A stretch of 64,000 nt of DNA from Labrenzia sp. PHM005 (GTDB lineage Bacteria; Pseudomonadota; Alphaproteobacteria; Rhizobiales; Stappiaceae). The position numbers and the translations under genes are program-made. Shown here piece after piece: positions 24,433 through 32,615 of the stretch. Within the stretch, counting starts at the first letter, position 1; each line of letters begins with the position of its first letter. The notes under the pieces are model-generated. The model worked only from the letters and a program-made list of their open reading frames with translations. It did not search any database and was not told the origin of the DNA. The DNA is taken from positions 2,165,001 through 2,229,000 of the forward strand of contig NZ_CP041191.1 of NCBI RefSeq assembly GCF_006517275.1. The letters run 5' to 3'.

Positions 24433-25491
24433 ATGCTCAAATCTGCCCTGAAATCCCTAACGGTCGCGGCGATGCTCGCCGGCTCCGCCTTGAGTGCGGC
24501 GGCTGCCGACTACACGCTGCGCGCCACCGCCAACTCCAATGAAAACGATGAAGACTACGACGGTCTTGTGGTGTTCAAGAACTTCGTGGAAGCAGCCTCC
24601 AACGGCGCCATCGAAGTGGAGCTCTACATCGGCACGCAGCTGTGCTCGAACGGTGCGGAGTGCCTGCAAGGGGTCGCGGGCGGCGCGATCGACATCTACA
24701 TCTCCACCTCCGGCGGGGCGTCCGGCATCTTCCCGTATGTCCAGGTGCTCGACCTGCCCTACATGATGAGCGATGACCGCATTGCCGAGCATGTTCTGAG
24801 CGGGGACTTCACCCGCACCATGCGCACCATGGCGCTGGAAGATTCAGACAACACCATCCGCTTGATGACCATCGGCAACACCGGTGGCTGGCGCAACTTT
24901 GCCAACACCAAACGCCGCGTGGCCGCCCCGGCCGACATGGAAGGCCTCAAGATCCGCACGGTTGTCGCCGACCTGCCGCAGGAGCTGGTGAAAGCCCTGG
25001 GTGCGTCGCCCACCCCGATCCCGTGGCCGGAGCTGTTCACCTCCTTCCAGACCGGCGTTGTGGAGGGCTCCAAGAACGGCATCACCGACATCATGGGCAT
25101 GAAGTTCCCGGATGCCGGCCTGCAGTATGTCACCCTCGACGGTCATGCCTACATGGGCGCGCTGTGGTGGATGAGCAACGAAAAGTTCCTGTCCTTGCCG
25201 GAAGACATGCGCCGGGTGGTGGTTGACGGCTTTTATGCCCTGCAGCAGGCAACCTTCGCCTCACCGAAGCGCAAGTCGATCAAGGCCTATGAAGACTTTG
25301 TCGCCGGAGGCGGCGATCTTTATGTGCCGACCCCGGCCGAAAAAGCGGCCTTCAAGGAAGCGGCAACCCCGGTCTATGCCTGGTTTAAGGAAAACGTCGG
25401 CCGCGGCGGCGAAATCTTCGGCGCCCTCGAAGAGGCCGTCAAAGCCGCAGAAACCGACATCAATGCAGCCAGAAATGCTGACCTGAACTAG
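24433..25491 (+). CDS. TRAP transporter periplasmic solute-binding protein (DctP type)
   Basis: The 352-aa protein begins with a signal peptide (MLKSALKSLTVAAMLAGSALSAAAADY). The mature domain has DctP-family features including GLKIRTVVADLPQELVKALGASPTPIPWPELFTSFQTGVVEG, where the conserved Arg that clamps the carboxylate of most TRAP ligands sits in the KIRT segment. ATG 24433 follows GGGAGG; the longer frame to 24397 lies in dctM. The ligand would be anionic; sulfoquinovose carries a sulfonate, but use of a TRAP for it is inference. Confidence 0.88.
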   Translation: MLKSALKSLTVAAMLAGSALSAAAADYTLRATANSNENDEDYDGLVVFKNFVEAASNGAIEVELYIGTQLCSNGAECLQGVAGGAIDIYISTSGGASGIFPYVQVLDLPYMMSDDRIAEHVLSGDFTRTMRTMALEDSDNTIRLMTIGNTGGWRNFANTKRRVAAPADMEGLKIRTVVADLPQELVKALGASPTPIPWPELFTSFQTGVVEGSKNGITDIMGMKFPDAGLQYVTLDGHAYMGALWWMSNEKFLSLPEDMRRVVVDGFYALQQATFASPKRKSIKAYEDFVAGGGDLYVPTPAEKAAFKEAATPVYAWFKENVGRGGEIFGALEEAVKAAETDINAARNADLN

Positions 25492-25507
25492 AAACTCAAC
25501 AACAGGA

Positions 25508-25535
25508 CCCCAGGGCAGATCTTTCTGCCCTGGGG
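25508..25535 (+). terminator. Strong stem-loop after dctP
   Basis: An 11-bp perfect stem (CCCCAGGGCAG / CTGCCCTGGGG) with a six-base loop lies 16 bases after the dctP stop. No T-run follows, so it may stabilise upstream mRNA or partly end transcription before the catabolic genes. Confidence 0.6.
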
Positions 25536-25647
25536 CCGCGAACACCCCTTACCGCGACATGTTTGTCTTGAATTTCAATCCATGGGAGGCTCCCGCTTCC
25601 GGTCTTGGGCCGTGCGTGAGCTTCCCAGTGGCCTCTATGGTGTTGTC

Positions 25648-26535
25648 ATGACCCGTGTCCTGTGCATCGGCTCCGCTGTGGTCGATTTCACGTTCACCTT
25701 CGACCAGTTGCCGGATCGGGCTGAGAAGTATGTGGCACGCTCTGCTGAAGTGGTCGGCGGAGGTATTGCCGCGAACGCTGCCATTGCCGTGGCCCGATTG
25801 GGCGGGACTGCCTTGCTCGGGGCGCAACTTGGCGACGATACCATCGGCGAGACGATCCTTTCCGGGCTCCGTGCGGAAAACGTTGATGTTTCGCTCGTCA
25901 GTCGGGCTGCAGGTGGCCGCTCGTCCTATTCCTCTGTTTACATCGACGCGCAAGGCGAGCGCCAGATCGTCAATTTCCGCGGCGAGGGCCTCCATCTGGA
26001 TGGCAACTCCTTTGAGGGCGCGGCAGATATTAATGCGGTTTTGGTCGACACCCGGCTGCCGGAAGCCGCGCTTGCCGGTTTGCAACTGGCGCGATCACAC
26101 GGCATTCCGGGAATTCTGGACGGTGAAGCGCCGGTCGATTCCCGCCTGATCGCTGAGGCCAGCCATGTGGCCTTTTCCCGGCAGGGACTTGAAGCCGTGA
26201 TGCCGGGGCGTGATCCAGATGAAGCTCTAGACGAGATCGCAGTACGTCATAACAACTGGGTTTGCATGACTGACGGTGCGAACGGCGTTCGTCACAAGAC
26301 GCCCGGCGGCATCGCGCATACTCCCGCTTTTCAAGTGACAGCTATCGATACCTTGGGCGCCGGCGATGTCTGGCATGGCGCCTTTGCGCTCGCGCTTGGT
26401 GAAAATCAGACCGTTGAAGATGCGGTCCGCTTTGCCAGTGCTGCTGCAGCGCTCAAATGCACCTGGCCCGGCGGCCGGAATGGAACCCCTGATCGCACTG
26501 CGGTCACCCAATTTCTAAAGGAGAACTCCCAATGA
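25648..26535 (+). CDS. PfkB-family sugar kinase, sulfofructose kinase-like (YihV-like)
   Basis: The 295-aa protein is a ribokinase/PfkB enzyme with the N-terminal VVGGGIAANAAIAVARLGG and the catalytic DTLGAGDVWHGAFALAL. Two stretches resemble E. coli YihV as I recall it: EKYVARSAEVVGGG, and the C-terminal VRFASAAAALKCTWPGGRNGTPD. YihV phosphorylates 6-deoxy-6-sulfofructose at C1. The start at 25648 (MTRVLCIGSAVVD) is preferred; a frame extends to 25582, and neither has a strong ribosome site. It overlaps the aldolase by four bases. Sulfofructose as substrate is inferred from the resemblance and the downstream enzymes. Confidence 0.72.
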   Translation: MTRVLCIGSAVVDFTFTFDQLPDRAEKYVARSAEVVGGGIAANAAIAVARLGGTALLGAQLGDDTIGETILSGLRAENVDVSLVSRAAGGRSSYSSVYIDAQGERQIVNFRGEGLHLDGNSFEGAADINAVLVDTRLPEAALAGLQLARSHGIPGILDGEAPVDSRLIAEASHVAFSRQGLEAVMPGRDPDEALDEIAVRHNNWVCMTDGANGVRHKTPGGIAHTPAFQVTAIDTLGAGDVWHGAFALALGENQTVEDAVRFASAAAALKCTWPGGRNGTPDRTAVTQFLKENSQ

Positions 26536-27563
26536 CGCTTTCCCCAGGCAAACAGTGGAGTATGCGCCGGATGGCCGATGCCAACGGTATTTTCAAAATG
26601 ACCGCTGTCGATCAGCGTCCACCGATCAAGGGCCCGATTGCGGCACATTTGGGCGTCGAAACCGCGCCGTGGGAGGAGGTCGCCCGGTTCAAGGCGCTGC
26701 TGGTTGAAACCCTGCAAGACCAGTCGACAGCTATGCTGCTCGATCCGCATTACGCCATTCCGAAAGCGATCGATACATTGTCTCCGGCAAAGGGGCTGAT
26801 CGTCACGTTGGAAGACAGCCTGTTCACGGAAACACCGGACGGGCGGTTGAGCTCGAATATCGACGACTGGTCGGTTGAAAAAATTAAACGCATGGGCGGC
26901 GATGCGGTCAAGGTGCTGGCCTGGTATCGGCCCGATGCTGGTGAAAGTGTTTGCGCGGCGCAGCAGGATTACGTCAAAAAGATCGGTGAAGACTGTGCCC
27001 GCTATGACATTCCGTTCCTGTTTGAATTGCTTGTCTATCCGCTCGCGGCCGATGCGCATCAGACCACGGACTACATCGAAATGAAGGGCAAGAAGGCGGA
27101 CGATGTTCTGGCCTCTGTCGAAGAATTCGCCAAGCCGGATTATGGTGTTGACGTTTTCAAACTGGAAAGCCCGGTCAATGCCAAGGACGCGGACGGGTCT
27201 GCGGAAGTCCAGGCTGTGTTTGATGAAATGGGCCGTCTGGCCGGACGTCCTTGGGTGATGCTGTCGGCAGGCGCAGGCAAAGCCGAATTCCGCAATGTAT
27301 TGGACCATGCGTTTGCAGCTGGTGCTTCCGGGTTCCTGGCTGGCCGGGCAATCTGGCTTGAGGCGTTTCAGGCTTATCCGGATTGGGACAAAATCCGTTC
27401 GGCGCTTGAAACCGATGCCAGCGCTTATCTCGCCGACATCTCCGCTCTCGCTGATGCCAAAGCAGCTCCTTGGTCCAGCCATTCTTGTTATGGTCCGGAG
27501 CGAGCCGCATTCCAGCCGGCCGATGCAAGTTTCCGGCATGGCTATGCGGGTTTTGGAGAGTAA
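26532..27563 (+). CDS. LacD/YihT-family class I aldolase, probable sulfofructose-1-phosphate aldolase
   Basis: The 343-aa protein belongs to the tagatose-bisphosphate/sulfofructosephosphate aldolase family. Blocks are FKMTAVDQRPP, MLLDPHYAIPKAI, DAVKVLAWYRPD, PFLFELLVYPL, VDVFKLESPVNA with the likely Schiff-base Lys, and PWVMLSAGAGKAEFRNVLDHAFAAGASGFLAGRAIW. It would cleave a ketose-1-phosphate to DHAP and an aldehyde, sulfolactaldehyde in the sulfoglycolytic reading. AAAGGAG precedes the ATG. It is somewhat longer than E. coli YihT. LacD-type tagatose-bisphosphate aldolase is the alternative, but no tagatose-6-phosphate kinase or isomerase set is present. Confidence 0.75.
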   Translation: MTLSPGKQWSMRRMADANGIFKMTAVDQRPPIKGPIAAHLGVETAPWEEVARFKALLVETLQDQSTAMLLDPHYAIPKAIDTLSPAKGLIVTLEDSLFTETPDGRLSSNIDDWSVEKIKRMGGDAVKVLAWYRPDAGESVCAAQQDYVKKIGEDCARYDIPFLFELLVYPLAADAHQTTDYIEMKGKKADDVLASVEEFAKPDYGVDVFKLESPVNAKDADGSAEVQAVFDEMGRLAGRPWVMLSAGAGKAEFRNVLDHAFAAGASGFLAGRAIWLEAFQAYPDWDKIRSALETDASAYLADISALADAKAAPWSSHSCYGPERAAFQPADASFRHGYAGFGE

Positions 27564-27565
27564 CT

Positions 27566-28948
27566 ATGAAACTTGGTTTGCTGCCCCTTGGGCGTCCAAC
27601 CTTTGATGTGCCGTTTGCGGAGAGCAAACTGGCGGCCATGTTGTCAGCCGTTGACGCTTGCGGACATGAGGTGGTGGGGGCGCGGACGCTGTTGTTCGAT
27701 GAAGCTGCCACCCTTGCTGCGATCGAGAACCTGAAACAAGAGAATGTCGATCAGGTTCTGATCCTACAGGTGACCTTCACCGATGCGAGCATGGCTGTTG
27801 CGGCTGCAAATGCGTTTTCTCAGCCGCTGTCCATATGGGCAGTGCCGGAGCCGCGGGAAGGTGGCCGCTTGCGGTTGAATGCCTTTTGCGGTCTCAATCT
27901 GGCTGCTCATGCGCTCGGGCTGAATGACCGGGCCTTCTCGTGGCTTTATGCGGACCCGGATGGGAGCATCGCTCCTGATCTTGCTGCTCTGCTGTCCGGG
28001 GAACGCCCCGCTGGGAAGCTTGGTGCGGGTGCTGTGCCGAGCACGGACTCCGAAGGTGAAGCCGTGGCTGCGGCCTTGAAAGGCCGGCGGATCGCCCGGA
28101 TTGGCGAACACCCGGAAGGATTTGATACCTGCGCATACGACCCCAAGAGGATTGATCAGCTCGCGGGTGTTGCGGTCGAAGCACTGGAGTTGGAAACCCT
28201 GTTCGACACGGCCCGCCAGGCCGAGGCGGCCGATGTCGCGGAGCTGCGCCAAAAACTCGACAGCCAAGTGTCCAATGCGGATGATGTCGACAAAGATCAA
28301 CTCGACCGGTCTTTGCGCTTGAAACTGGGCCTCGACAGCATTCGCAATTCTGGCGAATTCGATGCGTTTGCGATCCGGTGCTGGCCGGAAACCTTCACAG
28401 AATATGGCGGCGCGGTTTGTGGACCTGCAGCGATGATGGGGGAGGCAAAAGTGCCCTGCGCCTGCGAAGCAGATGTTTATGGGGCTTTGACCCAACTGCT
28501 TTTGATGGAAGCAGCACAAGCGCCGGTTTTTCTGACAGATCTCGTGGACGTTGATTGTGAAGACGGCACCGCTGTGGTCTGGCACTGTGGCCAGGCGCCG
28601 CTGTCGATGTGTGATCCGGCGGTTAAAGCGACCGCAACCGTTCACACAAATCGCAAGCAGCCGCTGCTTTATCAATTTCCGTTGAAACCGGGTGAGGTGA
28701 CCCTTGTCCGGGTCAGCCAGTCGTTCAACGAGCCGAAGCTGGTGTTGTCATATGGCGAAATGCTCGCCCGTCCGGCAGCTTATACCGGCACGTCGGGTGT
28801 TCTGCGGTTTGACCGGCCGGCCTCCGATGTTCTGGCTGATCTGATTGCTTCCGGATTGGAACACCACATGGCTCTTGCTTATGGCGACCACCGGCAAACG
28901 CTCCGGGCTGCGGCAGGGGCGCTTGATTTGCCCCTTCTTGAGATTTGA
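27566..28948 (+). CDS. L-fucose/L-arabinose isomerase-fold sugar isomerase
   Basis: The 460-aa protein starts MKLGLLPLGRPTFDVPF and has the metal-site blocks of the fucose/arabinose isomerase fold in its second half: PCACEADVYGALTQLLL (Glu), FLTDLVDVD (Asp) and VVWHCGQAPLSM (His). It should convert an aldose to a ketose. Directly following the kinase and aldolase genes, it fits the isomerase of a sulfo-EMP pathway that uses a fucose-isomerase-fold enzyme instead of the AGE-fold YihS. I recall such a variant being described (sulfo-EMP2, SqvD), but I cannot check identity here. An isomerase for another deoxy sugar is the alternative. The start follows GGAGAG, two bases after the aldolase stop. 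Confidence 0.65.
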   Translation: MKLGLLPLGRPTFDVPFAESKLAAMLSAVDACGHEVVGARTLLFDEAATLAAIENLKQENVDQVLILQVTFTDASMAVAAANAFSQPLSIWAVPEPREGGRLRLNAFCGLNLAAHALGLNDRAFSWLYADPDGSIAPDLAALLSGERPAGKLGAGAVPSTDSEGEAVAAALKGRRIARIGEHPEGFDTCAYDPKRIDQLAGVAVEALELETLFDTARQAEAADVAELRQKLDSQVSNADDVDKDQLDRSLRLKLGLDSIRNSGEFDAFAIRCWPETFTEYGGAVCGPAAMMGEAKVPCACEADVYGALTQLLLMEAAQAPVFLTDLVDVDCEDGTAVVWHCGQAPLSMCDPAVKATATVHTNRKQPLLYQFPLKPGEVTLVRVSQSFNEPKLVLSYGEMLARPAAYTGTSGVLRFDRPASDVLADLIASGLEHHMALAYGDHRQTLRAAAGALDLPLLEI

Positions 28949-28966
28949 CAACAAAACCACCGCTGC

Positions 28967-29002
28967 GGGCTGGCCTGTCTGGAGAGGATAGGCCAGGAGC
29001 CC
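28967..29002 (+). other. Imperfect stem-loop between isomerase and epimerase genes
   Basis: GGGCT-GGCCT (28967-28976) can pair with AGGCC and AGCCC (28990-29002), with a three-base bulge. The 147-bp spacer otherwise shows only the ribosome site of the epimerase gene. The structure may adjust expression within the operon. Confidence 0.3.
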
Positions 29003-29095
29003 ATCCGCTATCTCAGTTTTCTCAATGGTTGCCGGAAATCTGCGTTCGCGGAGCCGGCCCCAATGATCTGGGCAGCTTTATTGAAAGGTTAGGAA

Positions 29096-30097
29096 ATGGA
29101 CGTGTTTGGCGAGATGCCTGACGGGATACCCGTCAAGCGCATTTCACTTGAAGGTGGCGGTCTGACTGCTTCGTTCCTAACCTACGGCACAGTTCTTCAA
29201 GACCTCAGGTTGGAAGGTCATGCCAAGCCGCTGGTGTTGGGGTTCGAGACGTTTGATCCCTATCTGACCAAATCCCCCTATTTTGGGGCAACTGCGGGCC
29301 GGTATGCCAACCGGATCCGTGATGGCCACCTTGAGATCGACGGCAATACCTATCAGTTGGACCGGAATTTTCTGGGCAAACATGCGCTTCATGGCGGTGC
29401 GGTCAGTATGGGAAAGCGCCTGTGGCACCTGGAGGACAGCTCTAAGAATGCCGCCGTATTTGCCATTGACCTTGCAGATGGCGAGATGGGGTTTCCGGGA
29501 AAACTCAAGGCCAAGGCCAGGTTTTCGCTTCTGGAAGGTGGTGTACTGGATGTCGTTTATTCAGCAACGACCGATGCACCGACGTTGTGCAATCTGGCCC
29601 ATCACAGCTACTTCAATCTCGGCAGTGACACGGTTCTCGAACATCAGCTGCAAATCAACGCTGGCTATTATCTGCCGGTCAATGAAGAGCTGATCCCGAC
29701 AGGAGAGATTGCTCCGGTTGAAGGAACACCCTTCGACTTCCGCAAGCCGGCGCCAGTTGCACAAGGCGGACCTTCTGGAACCTTCGATCACAATTTCTGT
29801 ATCAGCCCTGATCACCTGCAACTGCGTGATGTTGCGGTCCTTCGTAATCCGTCCTCTGGGGTAACCATGCGATGCAGAACCACTGAGCCGGGTCTTCAAA
29901 TCTATGACGGCGCCCGGATTGATATCGATGAGCCGGGTCTTGGCGGCATGAAAATGGGCGCGCATGCAGGTATCGCCCTGGAGCCGCAAATTTGGCCGGA
30001 TGCGCCGCATCACCCTGACTTTCCATCTGCCTTGCTGCGCCCCGGCGAAACATACCGGCAGCATAGCCAATATATTTTCGAACTGGATAGACCATGA
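29096..30097 (+). CDS. Aldose 1-epimerase family (mutarotase)
   Basis: The 333-aa protein is a GalM-type aldose 1-epimerase. It has YFGATAGRYANRIRDGHLEIDGNTYQL with the substrate-binding Arg, the catalytic His segments NFLGKHALHGG and LCNLAHHSYFNLG, and a C-terminal GIALEPQIWPDAPHHPDFPSALLRPGETY with the catalytic Glu. It speeds anomer exchange of the incoming sugar. In the sulfoglycolytic reading it would be the sulfoquinovose mutarotase. It overlaps the aldehyde dehydrogenase start by four bases. Confidence 0.88.
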   Translation: MDVFGEMPDGIPVKRISLEGGGLTASFLTYGTVLQDLRLEGHAKPLVLGFETFDPYLTKSPYFGATAGRYANRIRDGHLEIDGNTYQLDRNFLGKHALHGGAVSMGKRLWHLEDSSKNAAVFAIDLADGEMGFPGKLKAKARFSLLEGGVLDVVYSATTDAPTLCNLAHHSYFNLGSDTVLEHQLQINAGYYLPVNEELIPTGEIAPVEGTPFDFRKPAPVAQGGPSGTFDHNFCISPDHLQLRDVAVLRNPSSGVTMRCRTTEPGLQIYDGARIDIDEPGLGGMKMGAHAGIALEPQIWPDAPHHPDFPSALLRPGETYRQHSQYIFELDRP

Positions 30098-31542
30098 GCG
30101 ACTACAAGACTTACCTCTGCGAAGACAACCTGATTGGTGGCGTCTGGACCGGTGCAGATGACGGCGCCAGGATCGCGGTGACCAATCCAGCAACCGGCGA
30201 TGTCATCGGACATATCCCCAAATGCGGCCGGGTCGAAACGGACCGTGCTATCGCGGCGGCTGCGAAAGCCTTCGACAGCTTTGGGCGGAGCGATCTGAGC
30301 CAACGGGTGAAGCTGCTGCAAGATCTGCACGATGCACTGATGGACAATCAGGAAGCGCTCGCCCAATTGCTGACCGCTGAGCAAGGGAAACCTTTGTTTG
30401 AATCTCGCGGAGAGATCGCCATTGGCGCAGCATATATCCGCTGGTTCGCAGAGGAAATTCGGCGCGCCAAAGGGGAAATCGTGCCGGCGCCTGGCAGTGA
30501 CCGCAGGCTGTTTGTCACCCGCCACCCTGTCGGTGTTGTTGCGGCAATCACACCGTGGAACTTCCCGTCGTCCATGTTGGCACGCAAGCTCGGGCCAGCT
30601 TTGGCTGCGGGCTGCACGGTTGTTGCCAAGCCCGCGACGAACACACCGTATTCGGGTCTTGCCTGGGGTAAGCTTGCCGAAGAGGTTGGCTATCCGGCCG
30701 GTGTTTTGAATATCGTAACAGGTGGAGCAAGGGATATTGGCGGGGCGATAATGGACAGCCCGCTGGTGCGCAAAGTGACCTTTACCGGATCAACCGAGGT
30801 GGGGCGGACACTCATCCGGCAATCCGCCGACACCGTCAAAAAAGTATCCATGGAGCTTGGCGGCAATGCACCGTTTATCGTGTTCGACGATGCGGACATT
30901 GATGCGGCCATCGAAGGTGCCATGATCGCCAAGTACCGCAACATGGGACAGACCTGCGTTTGCACCAACCGGTTCTACGTTCAAGCCGGTGTTCATGACG
31001 CGTTTGTCGAAAAATTGCGAGCCGCAACCGCGGATCTCAAAGTCGGTGAGGGAATAGAACCGGGGACCATGCAAGGGCCGTTGATCGATGACGCCGCGGT
31101 CGCCAAGGTGGAAGACCTGATTGCGGATGCTGTTGGCAAAGGCGGGCAGGTGGTTGAAGGCGGTGGGCGCCATGCGCTTGGCGGCACATATTTTCAGCCA
31201 ACCGTCATCACCGGAGCAACAGCCGATATGGCTTTTGCAACCGAAGAAATCTTTGGTCCGCTCTCGGCCGTATTTAAGTTCGAAACCGAAGAAGAGGCCA
31301 TCTCGGCGGCCAACGCAACGGAGTTTGGGCTTGCTGCCTATGCCTACACCAAAGACCTGGCCCGTATCTTCCGCCTGAACGAGGGTCTGCAATACGGGCT
31401 GATCGGTATCAACGCTGGCTTGATCACCACCGTTGAAGCGCCTTTCGGCGGTTTGAAACAAAGCGGAATGGGCAAAGAGGGCGGAACTCAGGGGCTCGAT
31501 GATTACCTGGAGAGCAAATACATGTGTGTCGCAGGTCTTTGA
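30094..31542 (+). CDS. NAD(P)-dependent aldehyde dehydrogenase, candidate sulfolactaldehyde dehydrogenase
   Basis: The 482-aa protein is a full aldehyde dehydrogenase of the succinate-semialdehyde (GabD) type. It contains ITPWNFPSSMLARKLGPALAAGCTVVAKPA, TFTGSTEVGRTL, MELGGNAPFIVFDDAD with the general base Glu, and GQTCVCTNRFYV with the nucleophilic Cys. GabD-like enzymes serve as sulfolactaldehyde dehydrogenases in sulfoglycolysis that ends in sulfolactate. The neighbouring suy/slc/com operon degrades exactly that product. The ATG overlaps the epimerase stop (ATGA). Succinate-semialdehyde or lactaldehyde dehydrogenase are alternatives. Confidence 0.8.
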   Translation: MSDYKTYLCEDNLIGGVWTGADDGARIAVTNPATGDVIGHIPKCGRVETDRAIAAAAKAFDSFGRSDLSQRVKLLQDLHDALMDNQEALAQLLTAEQGKPLFESRGEIAIGAAYIRWFAEEIRRAKGEIVPAPGSDRRLFVTRHPVGVVAAITPWNFPSSMLARKLGPALAAGCTVVAKPATNTPYSGLAWGKLAEEVGYPAGVLNIVTGGARDIGGAIMDSPLVRKVTFTGSTEVGRTLIRQSADTVKKVSMELGGNAPFIVFDDADIDAAIEGAMIAKYRNMGQTCVCTNRFYVQAGVHDAFVEKLRAATADLKVGEGIEPGTMQGPLIDDAAVAKVEDLIADAVGKGGQVVEGGGRHALGGTYFQPTVITGATADMAFATEEIFGPLSAVFKFETEEEAISAANATEFGLAAYAYTKDLARIFRLNEGLQYGLIGINAGLITTVEAPFGGLKQSGMGKEGGTQGLDDYLESKYMCVAGL

Positions 31543-31591
31543 CCCGCGGCACCGCGTTATGTCTGGTCAAATGATTTAACAGTCCGACCTA

Positions 31592-32497
31592 CTAGTTGGG
31601 ATCTGATCTGCTTTCCATTTCGCGGATCAGATCCCGGGCTTCATCGCCTTCCGGGATTGGGCGGCCACTGTCACGCCATTCAATCGCCGCTTTGAAACCC
31701 TCAGTCTGGGCGTACCGGCGGAACCACATGCCTTCCGGATTGTGCCGGGTGATCCCGTCAAAGACGGTAGCAGACATTTGCGCCTGTTCCAGGCCCATGG
31801 TCAGCATAATCTGATTGACGACCAGCTTGTGCATGGCGAGGTGACTTGCCGGTACTCCAGAAATACGCTTGGCGAGTTGCAACGTTGTCTCGTCGAGATC
31901 TTCTGCCGGACATGACATATTCGCCAAACCCCAATCGGCGGCGGTTTTGCCCGTTATCATATCGCCAGTGAACATCAGTTGTTTGGCCCGGGCCGGGCCC
32001 AGCCGGTAAGTCCACATGGCTGTCGTGGGGCAGCCCCAAACCCGGGTCGGCATATATCCGATACGGGCATCGTCGGCCATAACCAGCAAGTCACAACACA
32101 GGGCAATGTCGCTTCCCCCGGCAACGGCAGCACCGTGAACCTTTGCGATTGTTGGTTTCCGGGACCGCCACAAGGCCATGAAGTCCTCAGTGTTGCGTTT
32201 CATGACAGCGTAGTCGACCATCGGGTCCCAAGGGTTGCTTTCCTGCTGACAAGGATGATCTGCGTCATTTTCGGCATAAAACGTTAGGTCATAGCCGCCG
32301 CAAAACCCCTTTCCTGCGCCTTCAACGATGATGGCGTGAATATCTTTGCTGTCTTCGGCCCATTCAACGGCCGCACGGATTTCACGGGGCGTGTTGTCGG
32401 TGATTGCATTGAAGCGCTCCGGCCGGTTCAACAGCAACCGGGCAATGCGCGGTTCGTCGTCCAAAGGGTCAATCCGAAGCGTTGAGTATTCCGGCAT
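31592..32497 (-). CDS. Crotonase-fold (enoyl-CoA hydratase/isomerase family) protein with altered active site
   Basis: The 301-aa protein has the crotonase oxyanion-hole blocks [12 protein letters not shown] and [29 protein letters not shown], then a conserved [28 protein letters not shown]. The two catalytic glutamates of classical hydratases align with Asp (GGSD) and Thr (MPTRVWG), so simple enoyl-CoA hydration is doubtful; CoA-ester isomerase, hydrolase or lyase activity is possible. The third of three in-frame ATGs (32497) is chosen because GGAGG is just upstream. It is divergent in function but codirectional with the TetR gene upstream, with an operator between them. Confidence 0.8.
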   Translation of the reverse strand: MPEYSTLRIDPLDDEPRIARLLLNRPERFNAITDNTPREIRAAVEWAEDSKDIHAIIVEGAGKGFCGGYDLTFYAENDADHPCQQESNPWDPMVDYAVMKRNTEDFMALWRSRKPTIAKVHGAAVAGGSDIALCCDLLVMADDARIGYMPTRVWGCPTTAMWTYRLGPARAKQLMFTGDMITGKTAADWGLANMSCPAEDLDETTLQLAKRISGVPASHLAMHKLVVNQIMLTMGLEQAQMSATVFDGITRHNPEGMWFRRYAQTEGFKAAIEWRDSGRPIPEGDEARDLIREMESRSDPN

Positions 32498-32547
32498 GGT
32501 GTCCTCCATCGGCATCAGCAGATGGGGTCACAATCGCAAGATTGTTA

Positions 32548-32571
32548 AAAACAGTCAATGCTGACTGTTTT
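32548..32571. promoter_or_regulatory. TetR-type operator upstream of the crotonase gene
   Basis: Perfect 10-bp arms AAAACAGTCA and TGACTGTTTT are separated by ATGC. The site lies between the TetR gene stop (32616) and the crotonase start (32497), so the regulator probably represses that promoter. Confidence 0.6.
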
Positions 32572-32615
32572 AATTGCATTGATTGACGGATGGCCGCCGC
32601 TGGGTTGGGAGCTGC

